In this document: in pieces, positions 36,401 through 48,400 of the stretch
Layout: every line of letters begins with the position of its first letter
Numbering within the stretch: the stretch's first letter is position 1
DNA from: Hyperoplus lanceolatus
Lineage: Eukaryota > Chordata > Actinopteri > Uranoscopiformes > Ammodytidae
Length of the DNA stretch: 64,000 bases
Reading direction: 5' to 3'
Assembly (NCBI GenBank): GCA_026929865.2
Contig: CM049414.1
Coordinates: 930,001 to 994,000 of the forward strand
Program-made: the position numbers and the translations under genes
The notes under the pieces: generated by a model
Told to the model about the DNA's origin: nothing
The model's database searches: none
Seen by the model: the letters and a program-made list of their open reading frames with translations, nothing else

Positions 36401-39400
36401 TAAAACATACTTATGAATAATACATTATATTACATTTCTACCAAGTCTGTTCTGAAAAATGACAATAAATTCTACACACTGCACCTTTTAATACAAGTAG
36501 TTTTGAGAATCCACTTGAGATATACAACTTTTGAACAATGCTGTGATTTTACTTCCAGTACAAGCGGAGGTCATCCCGGCCATCTTGGAGAGCGCACAGC
36601 AGGGGCTGCTGATTGGCCGAGGCGGCTACAAGCCCAGAGATATTTGTGTGTCTGCGCCGACAGGCAGTGGCAAGACTCTAGCATTTGTCATACCAGTCAT
36701 ACAGGTGAGCTGCCCACCAGCGCAACAAATCATCCAGAATGTAGAGGCCTTACTGCACGTGAATTTATGAATAAGGAAAAACAGAAAGATGTTGTTGTCT
36801 TGTATTAGGTGCTGATGCAGCGGGTGGTGTGTGAAGTCAGGGCTCTGGCTGTGTTGCCCACCAAAGAGCTCGCCCAGCAGGTCAGAGGCTTTCTATTTAT
36901 TTTTTTGTAAAATAATTTTTATTACATTTGTTTATGCTTCCACCATAAGGATTTACATGCATACAATACCTTACAAACAAAATGAACAGTGATACCTTGA
37001 TATACAGGTTAGTATATATACTATCCCAGAATGGTGTCAAACCCACATTTATCATCCAACCAATATCCCAAAACCAAAAGCATACACTCACCGGCCACTT
37101 TTTTAGGTGCACCTGTTCAATGGCTTCTAAAAACAAAAAGCTAATCAGCCAATCACATGGCAGCAATTTAATGAATTTAGGCATTTAGATGTGGTCAAGA
37201 CAATGTACTGAAGTCAAACCGAGCATCAGAATGGGGAAGAAAGGGGGTTTAGGTGACTTTGAACGTGGCATGTTTGATGGTGCACGGCAGGATGGATCCA
37301 TACTTTCATGTTGTTTACGCCAAATTCTGAACCTGCCATCTGAATGTCGCAACTGAAATCGAGACTCATCAAACCAGGCATTATTTTTCAATCTTCTATT
37401 GTCCAATATTGGTGATGCTGTCAGAATTGTAGCCTCAGTTTCTTGTTTTTAGCTGACATGAGTAGCACCTGGTCGGGTCTTCTGCTGCTGTAGCCCATCT
37501 GCTTCAAAGTTGGTCGTGTTTTGCATTCAGAGATGGTATTCTGCATACCATTGTTGTAACGAGTGGTTATTTGAGTTACTGTTGCCTTTCTATCATCTCA
37601 AACCAGTATGCCCATCCCCCACTGACCTCTGACTTCAACAAGGCATTTTACATCCACACTAACTCACCCAGCTCACTTTCTTTTTCGGGCCATTCTCTGT
37701 AAGCCCTACAGATGGTTTAGAGTGAAAATCCCAGTAGATCAGCAGTTTCTGAAATTCTCAGAACAGCCCTTCTGGCACCCTCAACATTGCCATGTTCAAA
37801 GTCACTTAAATCCCCTTTCTTCCCCATTCTGTTGCTCGGTTTGAACTTCAACAAGTTGTCCTGTCCAAGTCTACATGCCTAAATGCATTGAGTTTCTACT
37901 ATGTGATTGGCTGATTAGTTATATGTGTTAACAAGAAAATTAACCGCTGTACCTAATAAAGTGGCCGGTGAGTGTATATTGACAAAACAAAAACTAAAGT
38001 AGAAGTGTACTTTACCTTGATTCCCAATCCTTCATCCACATATAACAAAGGTACTTCTCATCCTATCTCGCTCCCAGGTCAGAGCCTTTCTAAACAAAAT
38101 CTGAAAAACATAATGTGATAAAGTAAGGTTTGCACTTTAGATTGAATAATCTAGTCTGCCATGTTGTCCTGTTTAGGTTTGCAGAGTGTTCTCATGCTAT
38201 GCTGAGAGCAGTGGTCTGAGAGTGGTGATGCTGGCTGGACAGAAGAGCTTTGCTGCAGAGCAGGCCTCGCTGTCAGAACACAGGTGAGCTGCAGCAGCTG
38301 TCTCAATATCACTAAATGTCCTAAAGCATTTGCTTCAGTGTTAGATTACTAAATTCATCCACTTAAGTTTTCTTTCAAAGGTTTTTTTATTAAATGTTAG
38401 TTACAAAGAAATTACAGCACAATGGGTACACATTTTTTCCTCTTTTTTTCCCCCCGAACATACCCCATCCACATCCCACCCTCACACCCAACAACACGAA
38501 ATACACACTACAAGAAACAAAAATAAACGATCAATATAAAAAAAAAACAAAGAAATAAAATTAAATCAAATAAAAGAGGGGAGGGGGTAGCTACTCTTCT
38601 ATTGTTGTCGTTGTTTTTTTGAAATAATTTAAGAATGGGCGCCAAATTCTGTCAAATTTATTCTCAGATCCCTGGGTAGTGTAACGTATATTCTCTAGAT
38701 TCATGAATGACATAATGTCTCTTTCTTTCAAAGGTTTTTTATTCATCAAAAGATTTGCGAAGCAAATACAGTACAATGATTAAGTTTTTCCCCTTTTTTT
38801 CTTCCCCCGAACACACCCCGCCCATATCCCACCCCCACACCCACAAACAATCCTGCATCAAAAATAAAACAGCACAAAAAAAACAATACACAATGTTAAA
38901 AAATTACATAAACGAAATACACGCTACAAGAAACAAAAATAAACAATCGATATGAAAAAAACAAAACAAAAAAAAACACATAAGGAAATAAAATTAAATC
39001 AAATAAAAGAGGGGAGGAGGTAGCTACTCTTGTATTGTTGTTGTTGGTTTTTTAAAATAATTTAGGAAGGGGCGCCAAATTCTGTCAAATTTATTCTCAG
39101 ATCCCTGGGTAGTATAACGTATTTTCTCTAAATTCATACATGACATAATGTCTCTAATCCAATGTGAGTGGGAAGGAGGAGCAGGATCTTTCCACTTGAG
39201 TAAGATAACCCTACGAGCAAGTAATGAAGTAAAGGGCAGTACCTTCAGCTTCACTTTAGGCAAGCCCGGATTTGGAGCAATGCCAAAAATTGCAGTGAAA
39301 GGGTTCGGCTCAATTTGATGCAGAAGTACTTCAGAAATTGTTTGAAAAACTGATGTCCAGAACTCAGTCAAGGTGGGACACAACCAGTACATGTGAAAGA

Positions 39401-42400
39401 GTGATGCCGGTGCGCTCTTACAGCTATCACAGGTCGGGTCTACATCGGGGAACATACGAGCTAATTTAGTTTTAGATATGTGGATACGATGTACTACTTT
39501 AAATTGCACAAGAGCATGTCGGGCGCATATGGAGGTAGAGTGTATCCGATCCAGGACTGAATCCCACATGTGATCTGTGAAGGCAGAACCTAGGTCCTGC
39601 TCTCACAGGGCTCTTATAGCTGCTAATGAGGGGCTACGCAACTTCGAAATAAGGTTGAAAAACACAGAAATTGAGCCTTTTAATGTGGGTTTAACAGAAA
39701 GAAACAAATCGACATGATTGGCTTGCGGTTTATAAGGGAATTGGGGAATTAACTTCTAATTGGGGAATTAATAAAATATCTGATTTGCAGAAATCGGAAA
39801 AAATTAGTCTTTTCGATACCAAAATGTTTTGTCAATTGAGAAAAACTAGCAAATAGATCATTAATAAATAAATCACCGATGCATTTTAAGCCTTTTTTAT
39901 GCCAGATCTTGAATGCACCATCCACCGTCGAGGGAGTAAACAAATGATTAGCTGCAATTGGGCTGAAAAGTGAAAAATTCTGCATTCCCAAATTCTTCCT
40001 AAATTGGGTCCAGATTCGAAGGGAGTGCTTAATCACGGGGCTACTGTTGGGAATAGCCGAAGAGAGTGGAAGTGCGGCGCTTATGAGGGCAGATAGAGAC
40101 AATGGGCTAATAGCGCTGGACTCCATTGTTACCCAGACTGGGGCTGAGTCGTCAAGGTGAAAATGCACCCAATACACTAAAGAACGGATATTAGCAGCCC
40201 AGTAATAGTATTGGAAATTAGGGAGGGCCATTCCACCTGTTTGTTTGGGTCTTTGAAGAAAAGCTTTCCATAACCGAGGGTGTTTACCATTCCAAATATA
40301 ATTTATCATTAAAGAGTCAAGAGCCTGAAAAAAGGATTTGGGGAGAAAGATGGGGAGACATTGGAATAGATATAGGAACTTTGGGAGTAATGTCATTTTA
40401 ATTGAATTTATTCTACCTATAAGAGAGAAAGCAAGAGGAGACCACTTCGATAATATTTGCTTCGCCTGATCCAATAATTTGAGGAAGTTCGATTTAAATA
40501 GGTTTTTAAAATTTCTGGAAAAACATACCCCAAGGTAAGTCAGATGATCTGTCACCACTTTGAGTGGGAGAGCTGTGTAATCAAGTTTAAGAGCTTCTTT
40601 ATTAATCGGAAAGAGTTCGCTCTTACTCAAGTTAAGTTTATAGCCAGAAAACTGACTAAAGACCTCCAACACAGAAAGTGCCTCCGGTAAAGAGGTGGCT
40701 GGCTTGGCGACAAACAAAAGTAAGTCATCGGCGTATAAAGATACCTTATGTTCGATTCCTCCTCTCCATATCCCCTGAATCTGTTTGTTACCGCGAATGG
40801 CAATCGCAAGTGGTTCGATTGCAATAGCAAAAAGGAGCGGGCTCAAAGGACAACCCTGCCGGGTCCCACGGTGCAGATCAAAACTACGTGAGTAACGGCT
40901 GTTTGTTAATACTGAGGCAGAAGGGCATGCATATAATAATTTAACCCAAGAAGTGAAAACAGGACCCAAACCGAATTTTTCAAGGGTGAAAAATAAATAA
41001 TTCCATTTTACTCTATCAAATGCTTTTTCAGCATCCATAGAAGCGAGGCATTCTGATTCAATATTTCTGAGGGAATATAAAATGTTCATTAGCCGGCAGA
41101 TATTATAAAATGATTGGCGTCCTTTTATAAACCCAGTTTGGTCGGGGGATATGATAGAGGGGAGAACATTCTCCAATCTGTGGGCGAGAATTTTAGCAAG
41201 TATCTTCACATCCGTATTTAATAGTGAAATTGGTTGGTATGATGCACAATCTAGAGGATCTTTATCCTTTTTTAACAACAGGGAAATACAGGCCTGATAG
41301 AACGAAGGCGGGAGTTTACCTGAGTCAAATGAGTCTGAGAATACTGAACATAAAAAAGGCGACAATTCGGCTGAGAATTTCTTGAAAAAGTCAGATGGAA
41401 GCCTGTCTGGACCAGGAGATTTGCCTGATTGCATAGATGTTATTGCTGCAATAATTTCCTTCTGAGTAATAGGTGCCTCAAGGCTATGTCTCAGGTCTTG
41501 AGAAAGGGAAGGCATGTTTAGGTTACTGAAAAAGGTTTCCATCACCGTTATGTCTACTGTACAATCAGAACTATACAAATTTGAATAGAATGTTTTGAAC
41601 TTTTCGTTTATCGATTTCTGATCTGATGTTGTACACCCACTGTCTGTCCGTATTCCAGGGATGAGTTGCTTCGCTCTAAATCCGCGCAGTTGATTGGCCA
41701 GGATTTTACCAATCTTGTCACCATGCTCGTAAAAAGTACTTCTGCTCCTAAGCAACTTGACGAGAGGAAAGAAGGTTGAATTAAAATCAATTAAAATCCC
41801 CACCAAGAATAAGAGAATGGGAGTTGAGATCAGGGAGTTGAGAAAAAAATCTCTTAAAGAATTCTACATCATCAACATTAGGCGCGTAGACGTTGGCCAA
41901 GATGACTGACTTATTGTAAAGTTTGCCTGAAACAATAATAAAATGTCCATTTTTATCTGATATAATGTTTGAGGACTCAAAAGGAATATTACTATCAATA
42001 AGGATAGCTGTGCCCCTAGCCTTAGCCCTGAAATTAGAATGAAAAAATTGTCCACGCCAGCATTTACTTAATCGCCCATGGTCAGAGTCATGTAAGTGGG
42101 TTTCTTGAAGGAAAACTATTCCAGCCCTGAGCCGTTTTAGGTGGGTTAAGACCTTACCCCTTTTCACTTGGTGATTCAGCCCCTTGACATTCCAAATAAT
42201 TAAATTAAGATTGCCCTTCATCTAGCTCAGTTATAGTAAGAATAAAAAGAGTTGCTCCGATAAGAAAAAGAGTAGCAAAATACAGAGGAAAAGAAAAACA
42301 CACAAAAAAAAGGAAAACATAAATAACTGAAAACACAGCAGGTGATGACTTATCAGCTAAACCCCCAGTTAACACCAACCCACCCCACCCAGACCCCACC

Positions 42401-45400
42401 CCATATATTGCTCTAAACAGCAAACCCCAAAAGACCCTTACTAGTCTCACAACAAACATTCCAAGCTTTAACTTCCTGACCTATGCTAGCTCCCACATAG
42501 GTCTTGTACAGTTCACCCCATAACAGCCTAGTAACACTATGAACAATCCAGCAAACTGTCAAAATGACAATGCACTAAACAAAAATACCATGCTCACCCA
42601 TCAGATTCAAAATACAAAAAAAAAAAGAAAAAGGCGTGAGTTTAGACAAGCTGTCCAAATGGCAAAAAAAACAAAAAACAGACACGCTTATCCAGCCGTT
42701 TTAAAATAGAGATACAAATAAAAAAGCGAGTGAGTTAGACAATACGTCAAAATGACAAGCAACAAAAATGTCACGCTCACCCAGCTGATTTACTCATTTT
42801 AAAAAAGGGAGACAAAATGCGTGTGTAGTACCATCAGTCTGAGAGATTGGCTGGGGATATGAAAAGAGCATTTGTCCAAAATTGTATACTCACAGCAGGC
42901 AATCGTATTTACTACAGACTCACACCCAATGTAGAGATGTAGTTAGATGCTTCAGAGATGGACCGCAACCACCTTCTCTCGCCGCTTTGGAGGGTAATGC
43001 GCAGCTTCGCAGGGAAGAAGAGAGAAGGGCGGAGACCGCGCTGATAAAGCTCAGCCATGGCCCCCTTGTATTCAGCCCGCTGCTTCAAGACCTCCGCGCT
43101 GTAATCCTCGTAGAACCGGAGCTTGTTGTATTCCAGCTCGCCTTGTTTACGTGCCTCTCTCATGATCAAGTCTTTAATCTGGTATCGGTGGAAGCGGATA
43201 ATGACGGGCCGTGATCTCTCACCCGGGCCAAGTGCGGTGAGCTCTGTCCAGTTCCGGGGAGGAAGAGAGAGCTTGTTTACCAAAAACCTCGACAAGAAGC
43301 TCGGAGAAAAAGGCGGTGGGGCGTGAGCCCTCAAGTGACTCTGGTAAACCCACAATACGAACGTTCTGTCTCCTACTTCTCCCTTCCAAATCCGATAGTT
43401 TAGATTTCAGCGACTTGTTGTCTTCCTGCAGTGAGGAGCACGTAGCCTCAAGTTGCTCCAGGCGTCCGCAAACGGTTTCTGCATTCTCCTCAAGATCGGT
43501 TATACGTTTCCCCTGGCCTGAGACCACGGCCTGGATGTTGTCTAGCTTAGTGTCCATTCTGGCAAACGATGACTTGAACTCAGCGGCTATGGCTGCTCTA
43601 TGCCGCTCAAACAAGTCCGGTATGGAAGCCATTGAGCTAGCATTAACGTCCATGCTAACCACGCTGTCCGAGGACATATCTGACTCTGCCGAATCTCTTT
43701 TTGCGTTTTTCTTTCCTCTAGGTATTTTTCCGAATCAGTGTTGGTGTTACCGGCAATACAAGCACAAAAAAAATCGATGAAAATAGGGTTTAATCAGTTA
43801 GGTCTGAAATAGCTAGTGGGAGCTAGAAAGCGAACGCACCTACTCCATGCTCTGTAACCCGGAAGTCCATCTACTTAAATTTTAAGTGCAATTTACTAAT
43901 TTACTTACTGTACGCAGATTAGGTTTTACATTCATAATATGAGTAAACTGAGAGATCACTTCTTAACCCATTGATGACTATTGCAATCTAGGATGCATGT
44001 CCTTAATGCCTGAGGGTTTTCTGAAAAAATAGTATGAATTGTCAAGACTACCAAAACCTTAATATCTAAGCCTGTGTAGCACATAGAAACATGAAATAAA
44101 ATACATTTAAACGTTAAGGTTCACAGGTTTTATTTAAACATGCTCCCTTAGCGCTTACAAACCAACAAATTTTTCTAAAAATCGTCAAAATTAGATGGGG
44201 GAGAGAAAAAAAGAATAAATAATATAAAATATTTGAAAATAATGTGCTAAATAAGGTTATAATCCTGCTTCCTTTTAGCATGGATAGTAGTGACTGAGTG
44301 TGTAGTGGAGGGATAAAGATAGACAGATATAGGAAGGAGGAGATAGCTTTATTTTATCATTTAGTTCAGTTATCAATGGCACCATAAATCCAACTTCCCA
44401 GTACAACTGCAACGCAGACTGACTCCGGCTGTCGGGAGCCGATCAGCTGGTCCAAACCGTCCAAACGGCTGTATACCACGGAGATGAAAACAAAACTGAA
44501 ACTTAACTATTGCCTATTGAGTTGGAGCAGCAAAATATAGCCTAAATTCATAAATATTGTTAATAAATAGATGCAATGTGTCTATAGTAGACCTTGATTC
44601 TGCGCACCAAACGCCACTAACTGTTCTGTAATACACTATCGCGGACACAGCCGGCGTATTTATTTTATTATTGACGTGATTTTCGGGAAACCACACAACT
44701 TTTGGGTGGTCACGTGGTCTTAAAAAATCAACAAAACCCACCTCATGTGTATTTGAACCAATGACGGTACATTTTATGCTGCGCACGCCATGAAAATGAG
44801 ATAAAGTAACAATGCTGCGTTACGCAGCATCAGGCAGGAGATACAATGTGGCATCGCGCAGCAGCCGTCATCAATAGGTTAAGTAAAATGCACTTTTTCA
44901 TTGGTTTTTCAACATTAATATGGGTCCCTGGTGTGTCAAGAGACTTCCAAACTATAAGAAAAAACAACCCTCTCTTTTCTCCATCTTTCTGAAAACCTGT
45001 GTTCAAAAACCCCAGTCAGATTTATCTACCCTAAAACGTTTTTTAGCTGAAATCTAAATAGAAATTAATGAAAAATACAGAGCTTTACAGTATCTCACAA
45101 AAGTGAGTACACCCCTCACATTTCTTCAAATATTTCATTATATCTTTTCATGGGACAACACTAAAGAAATGACACTTTGATACAATGTAAAGTAGTCAGT
45201 GTACAGCTTGTATAACAGTGTTAATTTACTGTTCCCTCAAAATAACTTGACAAACAGCCATTAAAGGTCACATATGGCGCTTTTCCACCGCACATGTAGC
45301 TCGACTCGACTCAACTCGACTCAACTTGGTTTGGTAGCAGCACGGGTCGTTTTCCACCGCAAATAGTACCTCCTGAACGTGGGCGGGGTTGTCGTAAGGG

Positions 45401-48400
45401 GCTGAAAGCCTACTCCGGAGCAAAGCAGAAATTACGAGCAGTTGTTGCACTATTAACTGAACCAACCGCCAAAAACACGGATGAAAAATGTTTAAGAAAT
45501 ACCCCCCTTGTATAGTAGAAGTAGAAGAATATTGTGACGGGCCATTAAAAGGGATGGTTGTTGTCCCGATGTGTGACTCTGCCACACAGTCAGCTGTAGG
45601 GATGCGTCACGATCCCTATGCACGTAAACACGGGCATGACTGTTTAGTGCTTGTTTCAGGATACGTGTTTTCAAATGCAAGCCGTGTCTCAGCCTGAATA
45701 TTTTATTGAGGTAATCAGTTCAGTCCGAGGCTTGTAATGTAATCGCTCGCTATCATGTCTGTCCCAGCTGGCTACTATTTAGCCTAGCTGCTAGCTGCCC
45801 TACATGTCTCCTCTCGTATGTTAAAAGTAACTTCCCCAACAACCAACACTGGGTGAGCTTAGCGAATATATGGAAATAAAATTTGGATCAGTGATGCAAA
45901 TCAAATGAAAGAGAGCCAGAGTAGGCTGCACGCAGCGTAAATACACTCAAAAGTCCCGGAGAGTTGGGGAGAATAAACAACAGAATGAAGCCGGTAGTCT
46001 CTGGCCAATCAGAAGCGTCGCCAGGTACCATGAAAATGCGGTGGAAACGCCAAAAATGCGAGTTGAGTCGAGTCGAGCTGATACCATGCGGTGGAAAAGC
46101 GCCAATATTATGCTAAATGCACTTTTTAAATGTGTTCTAACATATCCATGGGTCCACGGTGTGCCTAGAGACTGCCAAAATATAAAAAAGAATAACACTC
46201 TCCTTTTCTCACAATCCCCCTTTCTGAAACCCCCCCCCCCTTATACTCCAGTCAGGATTCTCCCAGTTTCTGACCTCACAAACTGGAAAGCCAGAAGCTT
46301 CCACTGTGCAGCCCACACCCCTATTTCTTATTGTTCCACGGCCCTGACAGATAGAGGGCGAGGCGTATCTGGCTTTGCTTCCGGAAAGGGGCGGGGGGAG
46401 CTCAAAGATTGTATATTTACGAGGGGAGCAGCAGTTCCTTTTTAAAAAATAGGCCATTGTGAGATTAGCTGAACATCAGCATAGTACAATAAATGATCTG
46501 AAAGTTTTTTTCAGCAAACAATTAAAGAAAAACGTATTAGGGACCACTAAGACCATATAATATGGTGTATAATAGAACCGAAAAGTGTATAATATGGGAG
46601 CTTTAATGTCTAAACTGCTGGCAACAAAAGTGAGTACACCCCTAAGTGAAAATGTCCAAATTGCGCCCAAAGTGTCAATATTTTGTCTGGCCACCATTAT
46701 TTTCCAGCACTGCCTTAACCCTCTTGGGCATGGAGTTCACCAGAGCTTCACAGGTTGCCACTGGAATCCTCTATTCATGACAACATCACGGAGCTGGTGG
46801 ATATTAGAGACCTTGCACTCCTCCACCTCCTGTTTGAGGATGCCCCAAAGATGCTCAATAGGGTTTAGGTCTGGAGACATGCTTGGCCAGTCCATATATA
46901 TATATATATAGGGTTTTTCCTGGCTCAGAATGGGCCTTTGCGGGGTCAGTAAGCGGATCGACTTTTTTTTGGTCGCAACTTTTTTGTGGTCGCAACAGTA
47001 AAGGCAAAAAGTTTGTGTATTTTAAGAGGGTGTGGGGTTGGGAGAGGGGAGTTTCTTTCCAGATAAAGAGCATTTCAGTCAGCCTGGTGCAGTGCCTTGC
47101 AAAAGTATTCATACCCCTTGGAATTTTCCACATTTTGTCACATTAAAACCACACACGTACATTTATTTTACTGGGATTTCATGTGATAGACCAACACAAA
47201 GTGGTGCATCATTGTGAAGTGGAATGAAGATGAAATATGGTTTTAATTTTTTTTTTTTAGATAAAAAACTGAAAAGCGTGGCGTGCATAACTATTCAGCC
47301 CCCCTGAGTCAATATGTTGTAGAACCACCTATCGCTGCAATAACAGCTGCAAGTCTATTGGGGTATGTCTCCGCCAGCTTTGCCCATCTAGAGACTGATA
47401 TTTTTGCCCATTCTTCTTTGCAAAATAGCTCAAGCTTCAGATTCAGCATCAGATTGGATGGACAGATTGCTGTCAACAGCAATTTTCAAGTCTTTCCAGA
47501 TATTCTCATTTGTATTGAGGTCTGGACTTTGACTGGGCCATTCTAACACATGACTATGCTTTGATATAAACCATTCCATTGTAGATCTGGCTGTATGTTT
47601 AGGGTATTTAACCTTCTGGAAGGTGAACCTCCACCCAGTCTCAAGTCTTTTGCAGACTCTTAACAGGTTTTTCTGCCCTGTATTTGGCTCCATCCGTCTT
47701 CCCATCAACTCTGACCAGCTTCCCTGTACCTGCTGAAGAAAAGAACCCCCAACGCATGATGCTGCCACCACCATGTTTCACAGTGGGGATGGTATGTATC
47801 GGGTGTTAGTTTTCCACCACACATTGCACTTTGCGTTAAGGCCAAAAATGTCCTTTTTGGTCTCATCTGACCAGAGCACCTTCCTCCAACCCTTGCCACA
47901 AACCATAAGGGGGACACAGCATATTCAGATGAGACCAAACTTGAAGTTTTTGGCCTGAATGCAAAATGCAATGTGTGGTGGAAACTAACACTGCACCCTG
48001 AAAACACCATCCTCACTGTGAAACATGGTGGTGGCAGCATCATGCTTTGGGGGTCCTGTTCTTCAGCAGGGACAGGGAAGCTGGTTAAAGTTGATGGGAA
48101 GATGGATGGATCCAAATACAGGACAGAAAACCTGTTAGAGTCTGCAAAAGACTTGAGACTGGGGTGGAGGTTCACCTTCCAGAGGGACAACTAGCCTAAA
48201 AATACAGCCAGATCTACTATGGAATGGTTTAAATCAAAGCATAGTCATGTGTTAGAATGGTCCAGTCAAAGTCCAGACCTCAATACAATTGAGAATCTCT
48301 GGAAAGACTTGAAAATTGCTGTTCACAGATGCTCTCCATCCCATCTGATGCTAAATCTGAAGCTCAAGCTATTTTTTAAAGAACAATGGGCAAAAATGTC

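Larger units (their letters stand above)
38727..43868 (-). mobile_element. Nearly full-length L1-superfamily (Tx1-like) LINE
   Basis: Minus strand, 5' end near 43868, 3' end near 38727. ORF1 (43677-42912), an endonuclease fragment (42221-41787) and a long ORF2 (41806-39749, continued at 39569-39024) are in order. It lies in ddx51 intron 7, antisense to the gene. Flanks TCATCCACTTAAGTTTT (38356) and CCATCTACTTAAATTTT (43867) look like a diverged target duplication that also encloses the short 3' copy. Confidence 0.88.
45088..46893 (-). mobile_element. Tc1-type element, partial, split by a piggyBac MITE
   Basis: TA/CAGTATCTCACAAAAGTGAG at 45086, then after the MITE GGCAACAAAAGTGAGTACAC, CCAGCACTGCCTTAACCCTC and TGCTCAATAGGGTTTAGGTC (46610-46890). 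These are the reverse complement of the 5' part of a Tc1 transposase gene. It stops at a (TA)n run at 46894-46910. Confidence 0.75.

Noticed and set aside
42205-42459. Hydrophobic 84-codon minus frame between L1 ORF1 and ORF2
   Set aside because: It is the AT-rich inter-ORF spacer of the L1 element; no conserved features.
43316-43780. 154-codon plus-strand frame
   Set aside because: Antisense shadow of L1 ORF1.
47705-48190. 161-codon minus-strand frame
   Set aside because: It spans the fold-back junction and reads the antisense of one Tc1 arm; no independent homology.
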